From Plenodomus lindquistii (taxonomy: Eukaryota; Ascomycota; Dothideomycetes; Pleosporales; Leptosphaeriaceae): a DNA stretch of 64,000 nt. The notes beneath the pieces are model-generated. The model worked only from the letters and a program-made list of their open reading frames with translations. It was not told the origin of the DNA and ran no database searches. Shown piece after piece: positions 1-10,106 of the stretch; the stretch's first letter is position 1; every line of letters begins with the position of its first letter. The stretch covers positions 1,517,661 through 1,581,660 of the forward strand of contig JANUWI010000008.1 in the NCBI GenBank assembly GCA_025504975.1. The letters are read 5' to 3'. The position numbers and the translations under genes are program-made.

Positions 1-681
1 TTTTTTAGTAAGTTTTTTAATATAACGCTTAATAATTAGTTAATATTATTAAAATAGTACTTAGCTAGCTAGAAAGCGTTATTTAAAGTAATTACTAATT
101 AGCTTTTTAAAAAATATAAATATATACCTATTTATATATACTATACTAGTTAACTATTACTATACTAAGCTTTTAAAGTCTATAGCTATAGACTAATCTA
201 GTAAATATAGTAAATTTATTAAACTTATTAAATATATAAAATTTAATAAAACTAGATAAACTAAACTTTATAAAAAGTAAAATATCTAAATATACTACAT
301 ATAATAATTTAGAAAACTAAAGCTCTAAGCGCTATATCTAATATAGAAATGTGTATACTAAATATAGAGTATTATAGTTATAAATACTAAATATATAAAA
401 AAAGCTACTAAAAGATTATAAATTTTTTATAACTTTCTAGTCTATTATATAGCTAATAAAAGTAAACGTTACTAGCTTCTATATAAAGTAAAAAAAAAAG
501 CTAATATAGAACTATTATTATATTATTAGGTAAACTACTAACTTTCTACTAAAAATATAGTTAATACTATAAAAAGTACTAGTTAGACTATAAATATTTA
601 AAATATAACTAGTCTATAATAAAGCTAATTATATATCTAAAAATAAAACTATTATTTAATTTAATAGCGTTAAAGTAGATA

Positions 682-865
682 AGCTATATATTTTTTAAAG
701 CTTTTAAAGCTTTTAGATTAAATATACTATATATTTTTTAATTTTTTAAAGCTTTTAACTTAGATATACTATATATTTTTTAATTTTTTAAAGCTTTTAG
801 ATTAGATATACTATGTATTTTTTAAACTTTTAAAGCTTTTAAAGTAGATAAGCTACATACTTTCT
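682..865. repeat. Degenerate tandem repeat, about 43-bp unit, 4 copies
   Basis: A unit built on TATATTTTTTAA, an AAAGCTTTTA core and an AGATATACTA tail recurs with starts near 686, 730, 772 and 814. Copies differ by scattered A/G and C/T changes as expected after RIP. No coding potential. Confidence 0.7.
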
Positions 866-1067
866 AAAGTCTAATATATCTACTATATATTACTACTCTA
901 GTAAATAGCTCTAACTATAATATTCTCTAATAAATAATATAAAGTTATACTTATAATAGATAATATACCTTGTTAATATATTAGTAAATAAACTATATAA
1001 AAAAAGTAAAAGCTTAGTTTTAAAAGTGTAATTAAACTAGAATAATATCTATAACATATAATAGATT

Positions 1068-1192
1068 AATAGCGCTAGTAGTAAATAGCTTTAGTAGCGC
1101 TAGTAATAAATAGCTTTAATAGCGCTAGTAATAAATAGCTTTAGTAGTACTAGTAATAAATTACTTTAGTAATACTAGTAATAAATAGCTTT
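1068..1192. repeat. Tandem repeat, 25-bp unit, 5 copies
   Basis: A 25-bp unit with core TAGCGCTAGTAATAAATAG repeats about five times with starts spaced by 25 bp. Differences between units are mainly transitions. Minisatellite-like, inside RIPped DNA. Confidence 0.75.
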
Positions 1193-2099
1193 AAAAGTAT
1201 AGATAATAAAAAAAAGGTTAGTATTAACTATAGAATATTAGTAGTAATAGTACCTTTTAGAAGTAAAAAAAAAAAAAAAAACAATATAAAAAAGAAAGTA
1301 GAAAGGTAGTAGACTTATATATATATAGGTTATTTAATATAGTAAAAGTAAAAGTAAACTATATAGTAAATTATATATTATACTAGTAATAAAATAATAA
1401 TTATACGCGTATAAAGAGACTTAGTTATTTTAAACTATACTTTATATAAAAGATTTTAAAAACTACTACTATTTATATATAAATAATAGTACTAGGCTTC
1501 TAACTACTAAATAGAACTATATAGTAGCTACTATTATATTTAATTATTATTAAATTTATATACTATATTCTAACTTTAATATAGATATATATTTCTTTTA
1601 ATTTTATTTTAAATTAAATATCTAATAAAATGCCTAAAGTAGTAATTTATATTAGAACTTAAATTAAAGCTATATACTAGTAGTGTATTACTACTACCTA
1701 TACTATTATAGAAATAGCTAGCAATTCTATATAATCTAGTATATAAAACTATTATTATAAAGTTTATTAAAGCTTATAGCTAGTATTATAGAGCTTTTTA
1801 AAGTATATAGAGTTATTTTTAACTTTAATACTAGTAAATAAAAAAGGCCTATAGTATTAAAACTAGTAGTAAAACTAAAATACATACTAGAATTAAAGCT
1901 AGTAGAATAACTAAAATAGGTACTATAATTAAAGCTAGTACTATTAAAAACTATTATAAAATAGCTTTTAAATTTTTTTTTTTTAAGTCTAAAAGTTTCT
2001 ATTTTATATACGTGCTGCGTTTTTAGATCTCTAGACTTAGTCTCTTTTAAATACTCTAAAAACATAATTTACTAACTTAACTTTTTAACTATTAGACTA

Positions 2100-2246
2100 G
2101 CTAGTAAAGTTTTAGTTTTTTTTAAAAGATATTAAAACTACTATATACAGCTAGAGAAGTTTTAGTATTCTTTTTAAAAATATTAAAAGTACTATATATA
2201 GCTAGAAAAGTTTTAGTATTTTTTTAAAAGATATTAAAACTACTAT
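2100..2246. repeat. Tandem repeat of about 50 bp, interrupted by the Ty3 insertion
   Basis: Three units begin at AAGTTTTAG near 2107, 2157 and 2208 (period 50-51). The third is broken at 2246 by the LTR element. Its continuation (CTATATATAGCTAGAGAG) resumes at 11884 right after the 3' LTR, so removing the element and one target copy rebuilds a complete third unit. Confidence 0.8.
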
Positions 2247-2441
2247 TGTGGTGGAAATACATGGTGTAGGGGCCCGAGCAGCTCTCAGAGGGGTCACGTG
2301 GGTGGGGCAGAACCGATAAATAGCCATCTGAAGTCCTATCGGAGACAGTAGAGACCTTCTTCTTAGTTATCTCACAACCCACCTTTCACCGATTTGGTAT
2401 CGAGCCTCCTGTGCCAGAGTGAAGCATGGTCTTCCTCTACA
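2247..2441 (+). repeat. 5' LTR of the Ty3/gypsy element
   Basis: 195 bp, identical to 11689-11883. It contains an AT-rich core-promoter candidate, GATAAATAG at 2315-2323, about 125 bp before the LTR end. The LTR begins TG and ends CA if the last shared A is counted. Confidence 0.95.
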
Positions 2442-2755
2442 AAAGCGACCGAAGAGCGATCGAAACCATCAGCTTTCACCCTTAGGACGGCTGCGAGCAC
2501 CTATCGCGTGCCCAAGTTGTTACTCTTGCGATTCGGAAATCCAGAGAGTAGCAGAAGATTCAGCGAGCTGAGTTCGGCAACCAGCAACACAACAAGCGGT
2601 GAGCGAAGGGATGTCGGTACACCCCTGAAGCTTTCACATTCTAGGAAATCAATAGAGGCACGAGTCCTCTTCGGCGAAGCTATCATAGTTGTGCGGGCAC
2701 AGGCCCCAGCTAGCAACAACAAGATTATTCCGAACGCGGCTCGGCGGTAAGCGAA
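2442..2755 (+). other. Leader between 5' LTR and gag start
   Basis: About 314 bases of untranslated leader. No convincing 18-base complement to a tRNA 3' end follows the LTR directly. Open frames on both strands here (such as 2394-2750) have no recognisable features and overlap the LTR, so I treat them as chance. Confidence 0.5.
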
Positions 2756-5700
2756 ATGAAATCGAGCCGCGAAACCCAAAGGGCGGTCAGGATGGGGCGG
2801 CGATCAGAGGCTAAGGCTAGAAGGATAATCGCGACACAGCCTAAAAGACCAGCACAAACATGTTGTGTGAAGACTCATCGAAGGGAGTATAACTTATTCC
2901 TTATCTTTCTAGTACTACTTATATCCCGACTCATCCTCGAAGCTGTGAGAGACACACTTCTCATCTCTTTGCAAGCGATAGTACTCTGCCTACTCTTTCA
3001 ACGCTTTGTTCTCACGATGGCCGATCAGAAACCAATTCTTGAGACCGACACTAAATCGGTGGCCGTCTCCCCAGGTCTAGGATCTATTCAGAGATCTAAC
3101 ACGCCGATGACAGACACTGGAGACTCTAGAGTCACCACTTTCGAACAGTTCCCGACACTTCCAGGGTCAAAGGGACCGACTGGCGATCGCCTGAAGCCGA
3201 GGGAGCCAAAGAAACAGGACCTGTCAAGCAGTGAAGATGAGCTATACCGACCCCTCCCGAAGAAGCCTCAGCCGCGCCCTGCCGAACACCTGTCGGATCC
3301 AGTGGCAGAAATGATGGCCAAGGCAATTCAAATGCTCTCACAAGGGCAGTCGAAGCTTACTCAGGCCCCTTTCCCCTCCGAATACCTTCCGAGCTTTGAT
3401 GGTTCTGATATCACAGTATTCCTTGAGAGATACGAAGAAGTTGCGCTTCATTATGGCTTCTCAGAATCTGAGAAGGTCCGAAGGGTTATCACCTACTGCA
3501 AAGAGCGCCAGAAGCAGATTATTCGCTATTCGATAGAGTATCAGGACGCGCTGGAGGACTGCAACTGGACATCGCTACAGATAGCCCTCCGCAAGCGGTT
3601 CAGGAGCAACGACACGGCCCAACAGGAAGAAAGTGCGGCTCACCTAGAGCAGTGGCTGCGCGATTGTCAGTCGAGGCCTGATCTGAACATTAAGGAGTAC
3701 CTTGAAGAGTTCCAAATCAAAATCGAGAGGTGCATTGCATCAGAAGAAATTGAAAGGAACAAGAAGGGATACTACCTTGTTAAAGGGCTGCCTATTCACC
3801 AAGCTACAAAGGTCCTTCAGAAGTTCAATCTCTCTACGAAGCGCCCTCGGGACTTCAGCTTTGAAAAGATTAGCAGTTATCTATCGGCCCGAATCGAGAT
3901 CGAGGAGGAAGCAAAGAGGTTGAACCCCACTGAAGCAACGAAGAAATTCAGTCCCGATCACCAGTTCAACACTCAGAAGGTAGTTGAAATTAAGCTGCCC
4001 TCATTCAGCCAGCCTACCCTGCAATACCCGAAGGACACTCAGGCGCCGAAGACTCACCGAATAGCTCAGTCCCCTCCAGGAGTACCAGCCAGCCAAAGCG
4101 AAGTCGACATGCTCTCGGACAAGCTCTTCCAGTTACAACTCAGCAAAGCCGATCTTATCTCGGTCCAATGGACACCAAGAGAATCTGAGCTCCTCGCAAA
4201 CCATTCGATTGCCACCCACGTCAAAGAAACAGCTGGCGAGCGTCTTGCGAAGGCACAAGCTCAGGACAAGCCACCGCAGAACCATTTCCAGCAACCGAAC
4301 TTATTTCAGAGGCCTTCGGGCCAGCAAACCCAGGGTACCTCTCAGAACCAGCCTCCACGATTACCTTTCACGTGCTTTGTCTGCAACAAGCAGGGACACG
4401 GCAAGGCCGAGTGCCCATCGATCAATCAACTAACTGAGAAGGGTTGGTGTCACTGGAATGAGAACCGAATGCTCTTCTGGGGCACTCCCAATAACCCGCA
4501 AGGCCGAGTGACTGGCCTAGGTAACCAGGGGTGGCTTGAGACTATTATAGCCCATATCAAGCGAACGTGGATCAAGCAGGATCTCAGCCCATTCGCAGTC
4601 AAAGCACCCTGGCTTGAAGACTCATCGCCTCCAGTTGCTATTCAGAATAACTCTGTAGTTGCAAATCTGAACCCCGATACAGACTCAGGATCCATTTCAG
4701 CAGAAGATTACCAGGCATTCTGGGACGCTTCCCATTCGGCGATCGCAGAAGATAATGATCTCTATGCAATCCAAGCAGCCCAGATTGAACACAAGTCAAT
4801 CACCCGAAAGACTGTCGATCGACGCGCACTCGGGGATCCAAAAGTACAGAAGCCAAAGCCAGACTCAAGCTCTACAGTACCGAAGGCCATTCTCAGAAGG
4901 GCTGAAAAAGACCAGCCTATTCAACCAAGAGGCCGCCGAGACCTTGTCGCAGAAGGAAACAAGCCACAAGAAGCTGAGCAAGTCTGGCCTATGGATGAGG
5001 AGATGATTGATAATGCGCTGGAAAAGACCTTTGCAAAGAAAGCACCAGTCCCGAGGAAGATTCGGTTTGCAGAAGGGATCCCACCAACTACTAACGAAGT
5101 CATTGCGTCAATCCTCTCCGCTACTGTATCGATGCCAGTAGGCACGCTTATTGGAAACATGCCAGAAGTACGCAAGAAGCTCTTTCGGAACACCTACAGC
5201 AAGGAAGAGCTGGACAAAGAGTACTTTCTGCAGGCGAATGCCACTCGCACCGCTGAGGAGGACTCAGAGGATGAGGAGGACCACCGACCAATCCTCGGAT
5301 CAGTTTCTGTTGTGAATGCAGCTGCCATCCCCGATTACGTCCTCGTCGAAGCCAGTTCGAGCGGCTCAGTGTCCCAGTGTTACAGCATGACTGCCACCGA
5401 TTGGGAGGATCCAGAGATCAATCGGGTGCAGGCCAGTATTGAAAGCAGTGAGGAAGACCGACAAGAGCTCGAACTAGTAACTGCAAGGCGGCGGTACTAC
5501 GATAAGCAAGCGGGTGTAGAGCACATTCGGAGGGACTGCCCAAAGGTGCCTGTGACTATTGGGGGCAAGCATTTCCTTAGTCTTCTTGACACAGGAGCTG
5601 AGCTGAACACTGTTCGGCGTGAGACTGCAGACGAAGCCCAACTCCCTATCTCGACACTCCCTCGGGAGATGAAGAACGCGAAAATGGTCTCCGCAAATGG

Positions 5701-5992
5701 TTCGACAGGTGGTTTCAGCGGGATTGTTTGGGGAGCATCAGTGGAGATAGGATCAATTGTTGTGCGGACGAACTTCTTTGTGATTGACCACTGCACAAAT
5801 GCGATTATCCTAGGAAACCCATTCCTTGCAGACGCCCGAGCAAACATCGAATACTCCGCCCATGGGCTTACCTACTGCCGAATCTTCAGCGAGGATGGAG
5901 AAGGGAGCACCCGGTTTGTGTGCACGAAAGGCAATCAGGTGAATGCCAGAGGGATCGCAGTTCAATCGGTGGGAAAAGGCAGGGGGATGTAG
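2756..5992 (+). CDS. gag-pro: Gag-protease polyprotein of the Ty3/gypsy element
   Basis: This 1078-residue frame encodes the structural Gag and the aspartic protease that matures the particle. A retrotransposon-gag domain lies at about residues 205-350, starting LPSFDG and ending near LVKGLP. A CCHC zinc knuckle follows (Cys540, Cys543, His548, Cys553), typical of nucleocapsid RNA binding. The protease has the catalytic Asp945-Thr-Gly and a second ILG motif at 1018-1020. The first ATG is at 2756, but another at 3017 (residue 88, starting MADQ) sits in a better context (CACGATGGCC). The 87 residues between include a hydrophobic stretch at about 46-85 that is odd for a Gag, so the shorter start is plausible. 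The frame ends TAG at 5992; pol follows in the -1 frame through the slippery site at 5971-5977. All key residues are intact. Confidence 0.93.
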   Translation: MKSSRETQRAVRMGRRSEAKARRIIATQPKRPAQTCCVKTHRREYNLFLIFLVLLISRLILEAVRDTLLISLQAIVLCLLFQRFVLTMADQKPILETDTKSVAVSPGLGSIQRSNTPMTDTGDSRVTTFEQFPTLPGSKGPTGDRLKPREPKKQDLSSSEDELYRPLPKKPQPRPAEHLSDPVAEMMAKAIQMLSQGQSKLTQAPFPSEYLPSFDGSDITVFLERYEEVALHYGFSESEKVRRVITYCKERQKQIIRYSIEYQDALEDCNWTSLQIALRKRFRSNDTAQQEESAAHLEQWLRDCQSRPDLNIKEYLEEFQIKIERCIASEEIERNKKGYYLVKGLPIHQATKVLQKFNLSTKRPRDFSFEKISSYLSARIEIEEEAKRLNPTEATKKFSPDHQFNTQKVVEIKLPSFSQPTLQYPKDTQAPKTHRIAQSPPGVPASQSEVDMLSDKLFQLQLSKADLISVQWTPRESELLANHSIATHVKETAGERLAKAQAQDKPPQNHFQQPNLFQRPSGQQTQGTSQNQPPRLPFTCFVCNKQGHGKAECPSINQLTEKGWCHWNENRMLFWGTPNNPQGRVTGLGNQGWLETIIAHIKRTWIKQDLSPFAVKAPWLEDSSPPVAIQNNSVVANLNPDTDSGSISAEDYQAFWDASHSAIAEDNDLYAIQAAQIEHKSITRKTVDRRALGDPKVQKPKPDSSSTVPKAILRRAEKDQPIQPRGRRDLVAEGNKPQEAEQVWPMDEEMIDNALEKTFAKKAPVPRKIRFAEGIPPTTNEVIASILSATVSMPVGTLIGNMPEVRKKLFRNTYSKEELDKEYFLQANATRTAEEDSEDEEDHRPILGSVSVVNAAAIPDYVLVEASSSGSVSQCYSMTATDWEDPEINRVQASIESSEEDRQELELVTARRRYYDKQAGVEHIRRDCPKVPVTIGGKHFLSLLDTGAELNTVRRETADEAQLPISTLPREMKNAKMVSANGSTGGFSGIVWGASVEIGSIVVRTNFFVIDHCTNAIILGNPFLADARANIEYSAHGLTYCRIFSEDGEGSTRFVCTKGNQVNARGIAVQSVGKGRGM

Positions 5993-8900
5993 AAGCCAGC
6001 GATACATCCCCGCAACAGAATCGAAGACTGGATCCTTCGGTGAGCTCAGCTCGGCTTCAAATGAACTCAACCATGAAGCCAGTCGCCGAATGGGTTGCGA
6101 AGAGAGAGATCCGACCTACAATCCCTAGTAAGGAAGACTTCTTTACCTGGAAGGGTGTAGGATCTCTAGGCGAGGACCAGTCAGGCAACATAGTCTTCCA
6201 AGATGATGAGGGACTCTTTATTGTGGCACACAAGGATATTACGAGAGGGATTCGGCGAGCAGTCCTCGCGAACCTAGTTCAAGAACTGGGAGATAGCTAT
6301 TCGGTTACCTCAGCGACAGACTTCTGGACCGACTTCCTAGGAGAAAAAGAGCGAATTTCAGGACCAACGATTGGAGTTCGGATGCGCTTTCAGGCCAACT
6401 CTTTCTGTCTAGAACTCAACACGCTTCATAAGCGAAAGGGAGTCAAAGTGGAGCCAGTAGATGACTCTGGCCAGGAACCCCGAAACATCTCTGGGCGATC
6501 AGACTGGAAGAAAAGAGCCCAGGAGAAGCAAGTTCCGAATGCTGACTGGGAGCAAGCCCCCTTCCGCAACTACTTCGAACCCCGATATGCAAATTTCCCG
6601 CGAAATCAGAGACTCACCCCCGAGCGCATCTCGGAGATGAAGATCTCCCTAGACCTTCTGAAAAGAGAGCGAGAGATGCTCCTGGAGATGCTCTGTCGGA
6701 GAGAAGCCGCCCTAGCATGGGATTTCAAGGAATCAGGGCGAGTGAGCCACGAAGTGATGCCGCCAGTCACGATTGATACAGTGCCCCACAAGGCCTGGCA
6801 AGTGCCCCAATTTCCAGTCCCGAGGAAGCTTCGGGACACCGTTATCAAGATGATCCAAACCCGCATTGACCGAGGGACTCTCGAGCTGTGCAAGAGCCAG
6901 TACAGGAACCCCTACTTCCTTGTAGCAAAGAAAGATCGGGACTATCGGCTTATCAACAACGCCCAGAAGATGAACAAGGTTACTATTCGGGACGCAAATG
7001 CACCGCCCAATCCTGACGAACTAGCCGAAGAGTTTGCGGGATGCTGGATCATGTCACTTGCCGATTTCTTCTCAGGGTATGATCAGGTAGAGCTCGATGT
7101 TCGATCGCGGGACATTACCGCATTCTTTACCCCTCTAGGACTGGTCAGACAGTGCACTCTACCTATGGGCGCAACCAATTCGGTTGCAGAGTTTGTTCGT
7201 TGCATGACGAAGATCTGTCGGGAGCATATTCCTAAGATTTGTATGCCATACCTTGATGATGTGTGTATCAAAGGCCCAAAAACCGACTACCAGGAAGAGA
7301 TGATCGAAGAGGGCATCCGAAGGTATGTCGCTGAGCATATCATGAACCTTGACAAGGTTTTGGCAGACGTTGAGCGTGCTGGCGCAACGGTTTCGGGGTA
7401 CAAGTCTGACTTTTGCTACTCCTCTATGCTTATTGTGGGCTACAAGATTGACAAGCATGGCCGACATCCCAGCGAACAAAAGGTGATTAAGATAGCTGCC
7501 TGGCCAGAATGCTGCAACCCGAAGGAGGTGCGGAGTTTCTTAGGAGTCTGCGTGTATTACCGAGTGTGGATCATGGACTTTGCCATCATAGCAGACCCCC
7601 TCTTCAACCTACTGCGAAAGAGTGCCGAATGGACTTGGACGACTATCCATCGGAAGGCAATGGATCAACTGAAGGAGGCCCTGGTATCACCACCCGCACT
7701 GGTTTCGATTGACTATTCCGAACCCCTCCGAGCGATAATCCTGGCCTGTGATGGATCGAAGAAGGGCTGGGGGGCAAACCTCATGCAGGTGGCCCTGAAT
7801 GGAAAAAGATGTGCAATCCGATTTGAGAGCGGAGTATGGTCAAAAGCAGAGCGAAACTGGGATGCTGGGAAGCACGAATGCAAATCGCTACTCCTGGCAA
7901 TTAAGAAGTTCCGGCCCTATCTATATGGCGTGCATTTCACGGTCGAAACAGATGCGAAAACCCTTGTGGCCCAGCTTCAGAGAAGCGCTACTGATCTGCC
8001 TGGCTCGCTTATGACTCGGTGGCTGGCTTACTTGAATATGTGGGACTTTGAGATTGTTCATGTACCTGGCAAGAAAAATGTAGTAGCCGATGCCCTTTCA
8101 AGACTGCCAGAAAAGGATGGCTGGGAGCCGCCTGATGAGCCCGAAGAGGATGTGGAGGACTTTATTAACGTTGCCCTTAACGCTCTAAGCCTGGACATCC
8201 CGATTGACGATCAGGTTCAGTACTCCCCTACGATAGCGGACATCTCATTCAGTGACAGCCCGCTCACCGAAGACTACTCGGAGGAGTCACAAACCATGGC
8301 CAAGTGGATTCTCTATCGGAAGCGCCCTGAAGGACTTGATCGAAGCGAGTTCACCAGATTTAAGAAGAAGGCCCTGCAGTATGACGTTCGGGAGCAGCAC
8401 CTCTTCATTCGGCCTTCTGGAAACCGCCCCCTCCGAAGGGTTGTCGACAAGCACGAACTAAGACAACAAATTATCACAGCTCTTCATGAGGAATCTGGCC
8501 ATCGGGGCAAAGAAGGAACCTGGCGAAAGGTATGGTCAAGATACCACTGGAAAGGACTCTATCAGGATGTGCAGCAGCATGTCAAGACCTGTGCAGCTTG
8601 CCAAAAGCACAGCGATCAATCATCGAAGGGAGTCTTTCATCCTACTGAACCACCATCAACGCCATGGGTATGGGTTACAATCGACGTTGTGTACATGCCA
8701 GGAGGAAGGAATGGGAAGTCTTTTATGGCGGTGGCACGCGATTATGTGTCGCAGTACCCAGAGGCAGAAGCCTTGAAGTACAACGATTCCAAGTCGGTTG
8801 CCAAGTTCATTGAAAACACCATTTTCTGCCGATGGGGAGTCGCCCTTCGAATGTCCTGCGATGGGGGGCCAGAGAACCGAGGCCTTGTCGAAGACCTCCA

Positions 8901-9723
8901 GCGACAATTCGGTGTCAACAGGGTAGTCTCGAGCGCTTTTCACCCCCAGGGACAGGGACTGATTGAGAGAGGCCACAAAGTCCTGGTAGCAGCCTTGAAG
9001 AAGATGAAGGGAAACTGGGTCGACAACCTCTCGCTTGTCCTGTGGGCCGATAGAGTAACAGTCAAACGATCAACTGGCGAAACTCCTGCTTTCCTTATCT
9101 CAGGGTATGAGCATGTGCTGCCGATCGAGCTATCAGTGCCCACCTGGCAAACTCTTCCTTGGAATGAAGTTACCGACACACCTTCGCTGCTAGCCATGAG
9201 GGCGCAACAGTTTCAGAAGCGGGATGCAGCCCTGAAGGAGGCGATTGACCGAACAGTCCGATTGAGGTTTGAGAACAAGGAATACTTTGAGGACACGAAG
9301 AACATTCGACAGGAGAGATTGGCAGTCGGCGATCTAGTCCTTTTGCGAGACTCCCAGAATGATTTCGATCTATCCCGGTTATCTAAGTTCAAGCCTAAGT
9401 GGAAGGGACCTTACCGAATTGCGCTCGTGGGAAACAAAGGATGGTACAAGCTGAATGACCTTGATGGGACTCCCTTTCGGAGCCATACACCTGAGGAAAG
9501 GTTAAAGAAGTTCTACCCCAGGTCCGAACAAGATTTGCTAGAGGCCGACACTCAATGGACTGCTGAGGAGGAAGGACTTACAGAAACTGTAGATCAAAAT
9601 CGCCAGCTGCGATCTCAAGTCGCCCTAAAGCAGCCTACAGTACAAGTTGTGATCCCACCCAGGCCGAACTTCAATCGCGAAGAGTACGAACGCTTCTCAG
9701 ACAGCCAGTCGGACAGCTCTTGA
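5920..9723 (+). CDS. pol: Pol polyprotein: reverse transcriptase, RNase H, integrase
   Basis: This frame copies the element RNA into DNA and integrates it. Numbering from the frame opening used here (GTG at 5920; the first ATG in frame is 6061), the reverse transcriptase has the motif-A Asp382 and the YLDD box at 444-447. RNase H has Asp611, Glu653, Asp678 and Asp724. Integrase has an HHCC zinc domain (His856, His861, Cys891, Cys894), a catalytic triad Asp922, Asp981, Glu1016 (D-D-34-E) and a downstream KGPY motif. The frame is -1 relative to gag-pro and open well upstream of 5920, so it is most likely made as a Gag-Pro-Pol fusion by frameshifting at 5971-5977, not from its own start. All catalytic residues are present and there is no internal stop, so the element appears competent. 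Confidence 0.95.
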   Translation: MHERQSGECQRDRSSIGGKRQGDVEASDTSPQQNRRLDPSVSSARLQMNSTMKPVAEWVAKREIRPTIPSKEDFFTWKGVGSLGEDQSGNIVFQDDEGLFIVAHKDITRGIRRAVLANLVQELGDSYSVTSATDFWTDFLGEKERISGPTIGVRMRFQANSFCLELNTLHKRKGVKVEPVDDSGQEPRNISGRSDWKKRAQEKQVPNADWEQAPFRNYFEPRYANFPRNQRLTPERISEMKISLDLLKREREMLLEMLCRREAALAWDFKESGRVSHEVMPPVTIDTVPHKAWQVPQFPVPRKLRDTVIKMIQTRIDRGTLELCKSQYRNPYFLVAKKDRDYRLINNAQKMNKVTIRDANAPPNPDELAEEFAGCWIMSLADFFSGYDQVELDVRSRDITAFFTPLGLVRQCTLPMGATNSVAEFVRCMTKICREHIPKICMPYLDDVCIKGPKTDYQEEMIEEGIRRYVAEHIMNLDKVLADVERAGATVSGYKSDFCYSSMLIVGYKIDKHGRHPSEQKVIKIAAWPECCNPKEVRSFLGVCVYYRVWIMDFAIIADPLFNLLRKSAEWTWTTIHRKAMDQLKEALVSPPALVSIDYSEPLRAIILACDGSKKGWGANLMQVALNGKRCAIRFESGVWSKAERNWDAGKHECKSLLLAIKKFRPYLYGVHFTVETDAKTLVAQLQRSATDLPGSLMTRWLAYLNMWDFEIVHVPGKKNVVADALSRLPEKDGWEPPDEPEEDVEDFINVALNALSLDIPIDDQVQYSPTIADISFSDSPLTEDYSEESQTMAKWILYRKRPEGLDRSEFTRFKKKALQYDVREQHLFIRPSGNRPLRRVVDKHELRQQIITALHEESGHRGKEGTWRKVWSRYHWKGLYQDVQQHVKTCAACQKHSDQSSKGVFHPTEPPSTPWVWVTIDVVYMPGGRNGKSFMAVARDYVSQYPEAEALKYNDSKSVAKFIENTIFCRWGVALRMSCDGGPENRGLVEDLQRQFGVNRVVSSAFHPQGQGLIERGHKVLVAALKKMKGNWVDNLSLVLWADRVTVKRSTGETPAFLISGYEHVLPIELSVPTWQTLPWNEVTDTPSLLAMRAQQFQKRDAALKEAIDRTVRLRFENKEYFEDTKNIRQERLAVGDLVLLRDSQNDFDLSRLSKFKPKWKGPYRIALVGNKGWYKLNDLDGTPFRSHTPEERLKKFYPRSEQDLLEADTQWTAEEEGLTETVDQNRQLRSQVALKQPTVQVVIPPRPNFNREEYERFSDSQSDSS
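5971..6058 (+). promoter_or_regulatory. Programmed -1 ribosomal frameshift signal (gag-pro/pol)
   Basis: A canonical slippery heptamer, G GGA AAA (5971-5977), lies in the gag-pro frame 12 nt before its TAG. After a 5-nt spacer comes a perfect 9-bp stem: GGGGATGTA (5983-5991) with TACATCCCC (6003-6011). The 11-nt loop begins GAAGCC (5992-5997), which is complementary to GGCTTC at 6053-6058, so an H-type pseudoknot is possible. A slip here joins GGK RQGDVEAS in the pol frame. Heptamer, spacing and stem are seen directly; the pseudoknot and its use are inferred. Confidence 0.85.
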
Positions 9724-10106
9724 TCAAGGATGATCTGCTTTAAGTGAGGGAGGGAGGCAGCAAGCTGCAAAAAGATTTTCACACAAGCAAGAAACCTGGG
9801 ATAGGAAGCGAAGAAGTGTCGGACAGGAATAGTTCATATCTACCGCTGCCGACAAGGGCTCAGAGGCCAAGAAGCAAAAACACTAGAGCCGGCTTTGTTG
9901 GAGAGCTAGCTGAACAGACTCACACCAGCCAACGAAGGCCGATCGAGGGAAAGCAAGAAAAACAAAGACTGAGCTTGTTGAAAGCTAGCCACGCAAAACC
10001 CTAAGCACAATGCCTGGGCAAAGCAACCAGAGTATCCACACCCGAAGACAGTTCACTACCAAGACCACAGAGACAACCAGGCTACCGAACCTTTTGCGGA
10101 AGAAGC
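9724..10106. other. Noncoding stretch between pol stop and end of the antisense gene
   Basis: About 380 bases. Small open frames on the plus strand have no recognisable features. It probably serves as the 3' untranslated region of the antisense gene at 10107-11081. Nothing else seen. Confidence 0.5.

Larger units (their letters stand above)
1..2246. repeat. RIP-degraded AT-rich DNA, left flank
   Basis: This stretch is made almost only of A and T. CpA and TpG are nearly absent (for example none in 1741-1800), while ApC, GpT and CpT remain. That asymmetry is the RIP signature (C to T at CpA) known in Pezizomycotina. Stop codons fill every frame. I recognise no gene or element type here; only the tandem repeats listed separately stand out. 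It is presumably old transposon sequence, but that is inference. Confidence 0.85.

Noticed and set aside
680..1200. CRISPR-like array
   Set aside because: The repeats are directly tandem without unique spacers and the genome is eukaryotic.
1736..2065. 109-residue minus-strand ORF
   Set aside because: Low-complexity Phe/Ser/Tyr repeats in RIPped DNA with no start context or homologous features; a chance frame.
2394..2750. 118-residue plus-strand ORF across the LTR end and leader
   Set aside because: Overlaps the LTR and leader, has no domain, and gag starts downstream in another frame.
6606..9197. Several 60-110-residue minus-strand ORFs under pol
   Set aside because: Shadows of the pol frame without features of their own.
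8970..9723. Possible chromodomain at the integrase C-terminus
   Set aside because: Only the KGPY-type motif is visible; the aromatic cage pattern of a chromodomain is absent.
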